NCBI RefSeq assembly: GCF_029852145.1
Contig: NC_079975.1
Span: 11,555,264-11,619,263 of the forward strand
Direction of reading: 5' to 3'
Source: Microplitis mediator
Taxonomy: Eukaryota > Arthropoda > Insecta > Hymenoptera > Braconidae
DNA: 64,000 nucleotides
Below, one piece after another: positions 49,187-57,707 of this stretch (its first letter is position 1; each line of letters starts with the position of its first letter). Made by a program: the position numbers and the translations under genes. The notes below the pieces were generated by a model. It was not told the origin of the DNA. It was given only the letters and a program-made list of their open reading frames with translations, and searched no databases.

Positions 49187-49902
49187 TGTGACGGGTGAGC
49201 TGACGCCCATCCGTCTAATACTAATTAACAAATAATAGATAGATATATTTTAGTTCAGAAAGCAATACATTTTATAGTAGTTTCATTAGGCGCTACACAG
49301 CTGCACATAAATATCGCATTACATTAGTGTATTAAGTCTTACTTTTATAAAGACAATGCGATGAGCAGACGTTTCGCGTGGTCAGCAGTTTTGACTGTGG
49401 GAAGAAAAGAGTTCCGTTGGAGACGGCGAAGGGATATTTTCTTATACAGCACGGAAAGAGTTCTCATGGGAAACGGCGGAATGATATTTTGGAAGCAGAG
49501 GATGCAATTGCAGAAGAAGAGTTAGTTACCATAGTTAAGCTGATTCGAATAGTCGTCTGCTCGCGCATAAATATTATATCTCACTTATTTTGCCGCTTTT
49601 ATTACAGATCACTATAAGAATACGTTTAATGCCGCTATTGTTGAATGAAAATATTGTATTTGTATCCGATTCATTTATGCTATCTTAGGATTGTAAAAGA
49701 GACTCTCAGGGCCTTTCCTGGGTACTCCCATATTTTGGGGACGCCCAATAAACAAATATCCATTAAATTCACATATAGTCATTCCTTCACTGAGCGACCA
49801 ACACCCTTTATAACATCCTATTAAATTTCTAGAGACGCTGAGCTAGGCACGGTAAGATCGGTTACGAAGTAAGAACATTAAGGTGTAAGCTCACACGTAA
49901 CA
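49187..49902 (+). repeat. 5' LTR of the gypsy-like element
   Basis: It starts TGTGACGGGTGAGCTGACGC and ends in the imperfect inverse ...GTAAGCTCACACGTAACA. About 17 of the 21 terminal bases pair, unusually long inverted ends for an LTR. An AATAAA signal lies at 49747-49752. The primer-binding-like sequence follows 7 bases after the end. The second LTR needed for proof is absent, so the limits rest on the termini and the primer site. Confidence 0.7.
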
Positions 49903-49909
49903 GAAATTT

Positions 49910-49927
49910 TGGCGCCCAACGTGGTTT
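49910..49927 (+). promoter_or_regulatory. Primer-binding-site-like sequence
   Basis: TGGCGCCCAACGTGG just after the LTR. The TGG start, complementary to the CCA end of tRNA, and the TGGCGCCCA type are standard for LTR retroelement minus-strand priming. I do not name the tRNA. Confidence 0.7.
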
Positions 49928-50099
49928 TCGCCCAGCGAAGTGAGGTGAGTGAAGTGAATTTTCGGGAATTTTAGTGGTGAGTGCCCAGTTAACGCGACAG
50001 GAAACTGTGAGACTGAGATTCTAAATCTTCCCCCGATAAATAAATTAGTGAACGGTGTCGTGAGATAGCAAGGAAAGTGCACACATTGAAGATAATACA

Positions 50100-51010
50100 T
50101 GGAAAAATAAGTGAATTAAATTATGAAATATTGAAGAAAAGTGCATTGAATTGAGAAATATTGAAGAATTATTGAGTTATACTGTGAAATATTGAAGATT
50201 TATGGATAAATATTGAATTGAAATGAAAATATGGAAAAATAAGTGAATTGAATTGTGAAATATTGAAGAAAAGTGCATTAAATTGAGAAATATTGAAGAA
50301 TTATTGAGTTTTACTGTGAAATATTGAAGATTTATGGATAAATATTGAATTGAAATGAAAATATGGAAAAATAAGTGAATTGAATTGTGAAATATTGAAG
50401 AGAAGTGCATTGAATTGAGAAATATTGAAGATTATTGAATTGTGAATTATTGAAGAATACTGAAGAATATTGAATTGTGAATTGTGAATTATTGAAGAAT
50501 ACTGAAGAATATTGAATTGAATTGTAAATTATTGAAGAATATTGAAGATTATTGAATTGTGAATTATTGAGGAATACTGAAGATTATTGAATTGAATTGT
50601 GAATTATTGAAGAATATTGAAGATTATTGAATTGTGAATTATTGAGGAATACTGAAGATTATTGAATTGAATTGTAAATTATTGAAGAATATTGAAGATT
50701 ATTGAATTGTGAATTATTGAGGAATACTGAAGATTATTGAATTGAATTGTGAATTATTGAAGAATATTGAAGATTATTGAATTGTGAATTATTGAGGAAT
50801 ACTGAAGATTATTGAATTGAATTGTAAATTATTGAAGAATATTGAAGATTATTGAATTGTGAATTATTGAGGAATACTGAAGATTATTGAATTGAATTGT
50901 GAATTATTGAGGAATACTGAAGATTATTGAATTGAATTGTGAATTATCGAAGAAATACTGAAGAATATTGAATTGAATTGTGAAATACTGAGAAATATTG
51001 AAGATTTGTA
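50100..51010 (+). repeat. Tandem-repeat leader (ATTGAA-rich)
   Basis: Two nested periods are seen. 50100-50425 holds a ~132-bp unit about 2.5 times ('atggaaaaataagtgaattg', 'attgagaaatattgaag', 'ttatggataaatattg'). 50430-50990 holds a ~75-bp unit ('gaattattgaggaatactg', 'aagattattgaattg') about seven times. The sequence lies between primer site and gag and has no coding role in sense. It could be packaging-related or simply slippage. Confidence 0.85.
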
Positions 51011-51343
51011 AAGATTTATTTAATTGAGTGCCAAATATTAGAGATTACTGAGAAATTGCCGAATGAACTGTAAAATCCTCTGAATTAGTAAAGCCGGTTG
51101 TTTGTGTGAAATTATATGTCAAAGTTGCCCGCTAGTGATAAGTGAGAAAAATAGATAAGTGAGTGAAAAAGAAAAAAAAAAGAGAAAAGAGAAATAAAAA
51201 GTGAAATAAGTGATAAAAGCAAAGTGTACGAAAAAAAAAAAGAAGAGGAAAATAGTGATCTGTAGTGCCGTTAAGAGTAGAAGCCGTTGCAAAGAATCGG
51301 ATACAACACCAGTCTGAGAGGAAATCAAAGCCAACAGACAGGG

Positions 51344-51385
51344 ATGCTGATAGCAGTAGCATTATTCATCGTGGTGTCTATGTAA
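51344..51385 (+). CDS. 13-codon upstream ORF with hydrophobic peptide, overlapping a splice-donor consensus
   Basis: ATG at 51344 encodes MLIAVALFIVVSM and stops at TAA 51383-51385. The sequence around the stop, T-ATGTAAGT, contains a strong splice-donor consensus (GTAAGT at 51382). It is in the same frame as gag, and the 85 codons between the stop and the gag ATG are open. It may be the 5' exon of a spliced subgenomic RNA or an upstream regulatory ORF. Function is inference. Confidence 0.4.
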   Translation: MLIAVALFIVVSM

Positions 51386-51640
51386 GTAGTAAAAATTGAG
51401 TCCTTTAACGATAGTAGTAATTCGGATCGACGGGAGTATTGGACTAACTGGAGGTTAGAAAATCCAAGTAACTCTCTGTCGGGCTCTATAAGTTCGAAAG
51501 AATCGATCGAAGATTGTTCGTACGAGACCGACATAAAAAATATCGGGGAATTATTAGACATTTTTGAAAAAAATCGGGAGAAAACTAACGGTAATTCAAA
51601 TTGCCCTGGTGCGGCTTCAGGCGCAAAAGCGGTAAAAACT

Positions 51641-52948
51641 ATGGCGGAGACTGAAGAGGTTCAATTGAAACGAATAATATCGTTAATGCGGCATATACCG
51701 GTTTTTACGGGAGAGGGTGACGTGGAATCATTCATTGACGCTATTGAGTACAGTGCGACGAGGTTAAAGGCTGATGATGATCCGGTATTTATTTTTGAAT
51801 TGTCAACGCGATTCGGGGGATTGGCTTTAAGCATTATGCGTACGTTTTTGAGAAAGGCAGAGTCTGTCAACCAAGTAATAGAGAAACTACGTCAAAATTT
51901 TGGTCGAACGGAAACATTCCATGCGGTAATACATCGATTGGCGGGAATGATTCAAGAAGATAATGAAAGTGTAACAAGATTTGGTGCGCGTCTGGAGGGT
52001 ATAAAAGCTGAAGCGGAGAATAAAATAAACAGGAGTGGATTAACGGCAGAACAGAAAGATTATCGAACAAAGGATTTGGAGGCGACAGTGCTGGAAACCT
52101 TTATTAATGGACTCTACGAAAAATTATCGTTCGCAGTCTCAAATAAAGAACCCAGAACTTTAGCAGACGCAATAAAGATCGCAATGGAGGCGGAGATACA
52201 ATACGAGAGGACGAAAGCAGCGGAAAGAGCGAGAGAAGGAAAACTTAGGTTCAAGGAGCGGGAGCATGCAAGGATAAGACAGCTAACGCTTGAAGAAGAG
52301 GTGAAAGAAGAAGGTAAACAAGAAGGCGCAGAATATATTCATAAACCAAAACCCAGCGCGGAATTTACGTATACAATTACTAATGAGAAGACTGCGGACA
52401 ATGGAGACAAGCGAAATTGTTTCACATGCGGGCAAGTTGGGCATTTGGCACGAAATTGTCCAGTTCCAATACCAAGCAAACAAAATTCTTGGGCACCAAT
52501 GAATCAGCAGGAATTCCGGGGAAGAGTTCCACAGCAACAGGAGCGGTACTATGTGCAAAACGATAGATACAGAGGAAATGGGAGATATAATTATGGAAGA
52601 AGCGGTAATAATTGGCAGAATAATGGTAACTATGTATATGGACAGAATGGCAACAATTATAATGGGTATCGAAATGGAAATAATTATGGAAATCAATGGG
52701 GAAATTATGGAAATAATGGTTACTACGGCAGAGGCAGAGGTCAGGAAATTCAAGGCAATCTCAATAGGCGGTACAATAATTATGGTAACTCAGGTGCAAT
52801 GGTGACGAACGCGTTCGAAACGCAGCGGCTTATGAACAGTTTGCCCGGTAATTACGACAATAGATGGGACGGATCACGTGGAGTTAATCAGCAGAACCGG
52901 GGAAATCAGATGTCCAACAGGGGTCCAAACGCACGGCCTTTAAACTAG
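51641..52948 (+). CDS. Gypsy-like Gag polyprotein
   Basis: A 435-residue Gag. Residues ~15-190 form a retrotransposon-gag-type capsid region (HIPVFTGEGDVESFIDAIEY, LRQNFGRTETF, FINGLYEKL). A charged coiled-coil-like stretch follows (~190-250). Then comes one CCHC zinc knuckle, CFTCGQVGHLARNC, near residue 268, and a long Asn/Gly/Tyr-rich tail with RGRG motifs (~300-430) of low complexity. Gag should assemble particles and bind RNA. The ATG at 51641 fits the domain start, but the frame is open upstream for 85 more codons to the TAA at 51383 without another ATG, so an N-terminal extension is possible. The last codons TTA AAC before the TAG form the frameshift site into pol. Confidence 0.9.
   Translation: MAETEEVQLKRIISLMRHIPVFTGEGDVESFIDAIEYSATRLKADDDPVFIFELSTRFGGLALSIMRTFLRKAESVNQVIEKLRQNFGRTETFHAVIHRLAGMIQEDNESVTRFGARLEGIKAEAENKINRSGLTAEQKDYRTKDLEATVLETFINGLYEKLSFAVSNKEPRTLADAIKIAMEAEIQYERTKAAERAREGKLRFKEREHARIRQLTLEEEVKEEGKQEGAEYIHKPKPSAEFTYTITNEKTADNGDKRNCFTCGQVGHLARNCPVPIPSKQNSWAPMNQQEFRGRVPQQQERYYVQNDRYRGNGRYNYGRSGNNWQNNGNYVYGQNGNNYNGYRNGNNYGNQWGNYGNNGYYGRGRGQEIQGNLNRRYNNYGNSGAMVTNAFETQRLMNSLPGNYDNRWDGSRGVNQQNRGNQMSNRGPNARPLN
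52939..52948 (+). promoter_or_regulatory. -1 ribosomal frameshift site TTTAAAC and gag stop
   Basis: In the gag frame the heptamer reads T TTA AAC, exactly the X XXY YYZ phasing, and the next codon is the gag stop TAG (52946-52948). A -1 slip puts ribosomes into an open frame that runs without a stop through the ATG at 52963 into pol. This is the canonical way to make a Gag-Pol fusion. A downstream stimulatory structure was not assessed. Confidence 0.8.
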
Positions 52949-52962
52949 AAAGGGCCGGTGCG

Positions 52963-55900
52963 ATGACACGCTCCGTCGAAACGGCCAACTCAGAAGAAAC
53001 GAATAAGGAGCGAATAAATGAAGAAAAAGAAGTAAAATCTGTTAAATTAGTGGGTGCTACACATATATATGTAAAATTAAGAGCCGATAAAGTACTTGGA
53101 GGTACAGGTATCTTCCTCATTGACACGGGCGCAGAAATAAATTTAATACGACGAGACTCACTGGAATTAAGAACAAAAATTGACAGTACAAGAAGAACGC
53201 TGATAAAAGGTATAACATCTGATACTATAACTACGATAGGTCAAGTTGAACTAGAGATAGAAGGTCAATGGGTACTGTTTGATATCGTGGGAGAGGAATT
53301 TAACATAAAAGAAGATGGTATATTGGGCCAGCCGTTCTTTTCAGCACAAAATTCGCAAATTGATTTTGGTAATAAAACTGTTTCAATTAATAATAAGAAA
53401 TATTACTTTTTGGAGGATATTATAAAAATTCCGAGAAGATGTGTAAAAATGATAGAGGTAAGAGTTATAAATAACGTTTCGGAAGGATACATTCCACGGT
53501 GTGATATTGCACCAGGAATATATTTGGGAGAAGCCATAGTATCAGTCCACCAGGGTGCAGCGAAAATGTACGCATTTAACACTACAGAAAAAGAACATGA
53601 TTTTGCGATACCGTACGTTGAAGTTGAATATTTTGAGGAGATAACAGCAGAAGCAAAGGTGCGGTTCACTGAAAAAACGGAGCAAGAAAATATAGCAGAA
53701 CGAACAGAACGAGTACTAAATTTAATATCGGTAACACATCTGGACGAAGAAGAACTAAATACAGTGCGGCAGAACATCGAATACGAACCAAGAGTTTACA
53801 TATTACCAGGCGAACGACTGAATGCAGCGAATGTTCCACCTCATCGGATAAGAACAAAAGATGATAACCCAATTAATATCAAACAGTATCGCATGCCGCA
53901 TCATTTAAAAGACGTATTAAAAGAACGAATACAAGGAATGATTGATGCTGATATAATTGAACCATCGGATTCTGCGTACAGTTCACCCGTATGGATCGTT
54001 CCCAAGAAACCAAAAGCTGATGGAACTAAAGATTGGAGGTTGGTAATCGATTTTCGAAGGTTAAACGATAAAACAATACCAAACTCGTATCCGTTACCAG
54101 ATATCCGGGACATTTTAGACCAAATTGGTGATGCTGTATATTTTTCTGTGTTTGATCTCGATTCGGGATTTTATCAGATACCATTGGCAGAACAAGATCG
54201 GTATAAAACGGCATTTTCAGTCCCGATGGGACATTATCAGTTCAAGAGGATGGCGATGGGTTTGAAAGGTGGTCCACCGACGTTTCAAAGTACGATGGAA
54301 AACGTATTGTCCGGATTGCAGGGTGTAATATTATTTATTTATGTCGATGACGCAGTAATATATGCATGGACATTAGAAGAACATTGTCAAAAATACTTGC
54401 AATTTGTTGATAGACTTCAAAAAGTGGGTTTAAAATTAAAACCGGCAAAGTGCGAATTTTTACGGCGGGAAGTTGCGTATTTGGGACATATAATCAGTGC
54501 GGAAGGAGTAAAACCGAATCCAGCGAAAGTGGAAGCAGTTGAAAAATTTAAGAGGCCAACGGACGAGAAGAAAGTACGAGAATTTCTTGGGCTTGCGGGA
54601 TATTATAGAAGATTCATCCGGAATTTTGCAAGTAAAGCAAAACCTTTGACTGATTTATTGAAAAAAGACGCTATTTTTACATGGGGTGAATCTCAAGAAA
54701 AGTCATTTAAAATACTGAAAGAAGAATTATGTGGAGATGTAATGTTGCAGTATCCGAACTTTGAATTACCGTTCATTGTCGCTACAGATGCGTCAGACTT
54801 TGCATTGGGTGCAGTATTAAGCCAAGGGAAACTTGGAGAAGATAGAGCGATAAGTTATGCTTCTCGAGCTTTATCAAAGACAGAAAGAAATTACACAGTG
54901 ACCAAGAAAGAATTGTTGGCTATTATGTATGCTGTTGACACGTTCAGACCATATATTTTTGGTAAGAAATTTACATTAGTTACCGACCATCAACCGTTGC
55001 AGTGGCTCAAGTCTACAAAAAGCCCCGGAGAGCACATTCGGCGATGGGTAAATCGATTAGAAGAATATGAATATGAAGTTATCCATCGACCAGGTAAGAG
55101 TAACACAAATGCAGATGCTTTATCACGAAACCCGGTGAGAAACGAAAACGGTGAATTATTAGCAATGGTGGAAGTAAATGTTGGTAAAAGAGCAAGAGAG
55201 GAAACATCAGCGACACACTCATCAGCTGACGGAAGAGGTCGGAGAGAAAAGGTCAAAAATTTAAAGAAGAAATTAAGAAGAACGGACGATCATCAATATA
55301 ATACATCATCGGGAGAATCTGACATCGAAATGAGGACTGACAATGATACGAGAAGAAATGATAAGCCGAATCCAGCTGTGATTACTCCAAATCCGGGCCC
55401 GTCAGGTATACAACAACAAAAAGAAGTGCGACGAAGGGGACGTCCAAGAGGAAGTAAGTCGCGACCCAAGAAGGCGGTACGAATTCCCCTCAGTGACAGC
55501 GAGTCAGCACGGGGAATGGCAAGTGATGGAAGTGGGGAGTATTACGTGCCGTCCGGATCAGCGTCAGAACCTGGAGCGGAACCACAAATTGCCAGTAGTC
55601 GTCCGCAACGGAGAAAAAATAAAGCAAAAATGGAAGGGAAGATGCAACAAGCAGAAAAAGATAAAGAAGTGGAACAGGAAACCAAGGAACAACAATCAGC
55701 AGAGGAAAGCAGGGTAGCAGCGAAAGGAAAAATCAAGACACCACCAGCTGTTAGAGAAAAAGTGAAAAAGAAAATGAGAGACGAAGTGATTGAAGTGCAA
55801 AAACCCAGGTTGACACAACACGATCTGGAGCCGAATATGGACGTACCAATGGAACAAGATGATACGGGACACGAGTATCAACAAAACTACGATGAAAAAT

Positions 55901-57582
55901 ATGATAAGAATAGTAACGAACCATGGCGATTCCTGTTATCGGAAGATTTTAATGCAAGAAGTACTTGTGTTAATGACTCCACGGATATAGAGTCAGATTC
56001 GGGAGACTCATTAATGGAATGGGATGTTCCGAATGATTACTGTACAAACCCGGAAGAAAAATTAAAATTAAAACATTCAAGACAGCATGTCACCGATGTT
56101 AACGACAATTTCGCTTTCTTTGTACCAGCCAACGGGGATGTGAATTCAGATTTAACGGACGTGCTACTCGAGATGAAATGGATAAATATGGCAAATTTAC
56201 AAGGAACTCAGCTGGAAGAAGGTGATATTTTGATAATAAATAAGCGGAAAAGACACGGATTGGGGTTGGTCTACTCAGTCGATGCTAGTGGTCGTACATC
56301 AGAAAAAATAATAGATATGATTATGGAGTCTTTGGGGATACTGATAAAACGACAAGAGTATAAGACTTTGAGAGTTCCGACGGGAGGTGATCATTTAAAT
56401 AAAGCACTGCAAAATTACTACATTGGGAAATTACATGAGATTGTAAAGGAACAGAATATAGAAATAACGGTGTGTGGTGGAAAACTGGAGGTACCCAAGG
56501 CTATTAACAGAAGATCATTGATGAGAGAGCATCATACGTCTGCTGTTGGAGGACACAAGGGGATGACAAAGACATATCGCCGAATAAGAACTCGATTTTA
56601 TTGGAGAACGATGCAGCAAGATGTGAGAAATTTTGTGAAAAATTGTTTTATTTGCCAGCAACGAAAGTTAGTACGCGTGAAACCTAAGAAGCCGATGATG
56701 ATTACTGATACACCGGAGACCGCATTTGAAAAAATTTCCATGGATATTTATGGGCCACGAGAAGAAACGAGGCGGGGTTACAAATACATTCTGACTGTGC
56801 AGGACTTGTTAACAAAATTCGGGATAGCGATTCCACTCAGACAACAAGAAGCTGAAGATGTAGCAAAGGCATTGGCAGGAAAAGTAATTTGCTTGTTTGG
56901 GGCACCAAGAGCAATCCTGACAGATCAAGGAACAAATTTTATGAGTGATATGATACAGCGTCTATGTAATTTGTTCCGAATAAGGCATTTAAATACAACA
57001 GCGTATCATCCACAGTCCAATGGGTCAATTGAGAGGAGTCACCACTCTCTTACGGAGTATTTAAAAACTTTTATAGACAAATATCGAGAATGGGATGAAT
57101 GGCTCGACTTTGCGATGTTTTCGTATAATACGGGTGTGCACGAGGCGACAAATTATACTCCACACGAGCTAGTTTTTGGTAGACCCGCGCTAGTGCCATC
57201 AGAATTTTCACGAGAAGGAGCAGCGGGCGGAAGATCGTACCATGATTACCTGGATGAGTTAGTTGACACGCTGGAAACAACTCGTAGGCTGGCGAAAGAA
57301 AACTTGGAAAGAGCGAAAAAAAGATCAAAGAAATATTACGACAGAAACGCAAAAGAAAGAATTTTCGAGGTCGGCAACTGGGTGTGGCTGCTAAAAGAAC
57401 CGAGGACGGATAAAATGAAGGATCATTATGACGGCCCGTACGAGGTAATCAGAATATTTGACAACAAAAACGTTGAGTTGATGGTAAAAGGAAAAAAACG
57501 TGTAGTTCACCAGGACAAAATAAAATTGGCGCATATTGCTTCAGAGTCTGATTCAGCAAATCCACAATTGGAGATAAAATAA
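52963..57582 (+). CDS. Gypsy-like Pol polyprotein (PR-RT-RNase H-IN)
   Basis: The frame gives 1539 residues from the ATG at 52963, and probably extends a few codons upstream through the frameshift. Domains in order: aspartic protease (FLIDTGAEINLI, D54); reverse transcriptase (DWRLVIDFRRLN, VFDLDSGFYQI, catalytic YVDD near 460); RNase H (ATDASDFALGAVLSQ near 607, TDHQPLQWL); a ~450-residue linker with an AT-hook-like RRRGRPRGSKSRPKK near 823, acidic/Glu-rich parts and a conserved-looking block near 1050-1175; integrase with an HHCC finger (REHH...CFIC, ~1188-1230); the DDE core (SMDIYGP, TDQGTNF, HPQSNGSIERSH); and a GPY/F-like end (DGPYEVI near 1490). No disruption is seen, so the enzyme set could be active. 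The linker is much longer than in most gypsy elements. Confidence 0.93.
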   Translation: MTRSVETANSEETNKERINEEKEVKSVKLVGATHIYVKLRADKVLGGTGIFLIDTGAEINLIRRDSLELRTKIDSTRRTLIKGITSDTITTIGQVELEIEGQWVLFDIVGEEFNIKEDGILGQPFFSAQNSQIDFGNKTVSINNKKYYFLEDIIKIPRRCVKMIEVRVINNVSEGYIPRCDIAPGIYLGEAIVSVHQGAAKMYAFNTTEKEHDFAIPYVEVEYFEEITAEAKVRFTEKTEQENIAERTERVLNLISVTHLDEEELNTVRQNIEYEPRVYILPGERLNAANVPPHRIRTKDDNPINIKQYRMPHHLKDVLKERIQGMIDADIIEPSDSAYSSPVWIVPKKPKADGTKDWRLVIDFRRLNDKTIPNSYPLPDIRDILDQIGDAVYFSVFDLDSGFYQIPLAEQDRYKTAFSVPMGHYQFKRMAMGLKGGPPTFQSTMENVLSGLQGVILFIYVDDAVIYAWTLEEHCQKYLQFVDRLQKVGLKLKPAKCEFLRREVAYLGHIISAEGVKPNPAKVEAVEKFKRPTDEKKVREFLGLAGYYRRFIRNFASKAKPLTDLLKKDAIFTWGESQEKSFKILKEELCGDVMLQYPNFELPFIVATDASDFALGAVLSQGKLGEDRAISYASRALSKTERNYTVTKKELLAIMYAVDTFRPYIFGKKFTLVTDHQPLQWLKSTKSPGEHIRRWVNRLEEYEYEVIHRPGKSNTNADALSRNPVRNENGELLAMVEVNVGKRAREETSATHSSADGRGRREKVKNLKKKLRRTDDHQYNTSSGESDIEMRTDNDTRRNDKPNPAVITPNPGPSGIQQQKEVRRRGRPRGSKSRPKKAVRIPLSDSESARGMASDGSGEYYVPSGSASEPGAEPQIASSRPQRRKNKAKMEGKMQQAEKDKEVEQETKEQQSAEESRVAAKGKIKTPPAVREKVKKKMRDEVIEVQKPRLTQHDLEPNMDVPMEQDDTGHEYQQNYDEKYDKNSNEPWRFLLSEDFNARSTCVNDSTDIESDSGDSLMEWDVPNDYCTNPEEKLKLKHSRQHVTDVNDNFAFFVPANGDVNSDLTDVLLEMKWINMANLQGTQLEEGDILIINKRKRHGLGLVYSVDASGRTSEKIIDMIMESLGILIKRQEYKTLRVPTGGDHLNKALQNYYIGKLHEIVKEQNIEITVCGGKLEVPKAINRRSLMREHHTSAVGGHKGMTKTYRRIRTRFYWRTMQQDVRNFVKNCFICQQRKLVRVKPKKPMMITDTPETAFEKISMDIYGPREETRRGYKYILTVQDLLTKFGIAIPLRQQEAEDVAKALAGKVICLFGAPRAILTDQGTNFMSDMIQRLCNLFRIRHLNTTAYHPQSNGSIERSHHSLTEYLKTFIDKYREWDEWLDFAMFSYNTGVHEATNYTPHELVFGRPALVPSEFSREGAAGGRSYHDYLDELVDTLETTRRLAKENLERAKKRSKKYYDRNAKERIFEVGNWVWLLKEPRTDKMKDHYDGPYEVIRIFDNKNVELMVKGKKRVVHQDKIKLAHIASESDSANPQLEIK

Positions 57583-57707
57583 GACGATAAACAATATTAT
57601 TATTAAAATAAAGTGCAAAAGAAAAAAAAAGAAGAAAGGAATTACTATAGCAATAACAATGATAGATAAAAATTACTCTGTTGACAGATAAATAAAGGAG
57701 AGAAAAG

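Noticed and set aside
50100..51010. CRISPR-like regular repeats
   Set aside because: The units are contiguous tandem repeats without unique spacers, in a eukaryotic retroelement leader.
53403..57352. Several antisense frames of 60-145 codons under pol
   Set aside because: They are shadows of the intact pol gene on the other strand.
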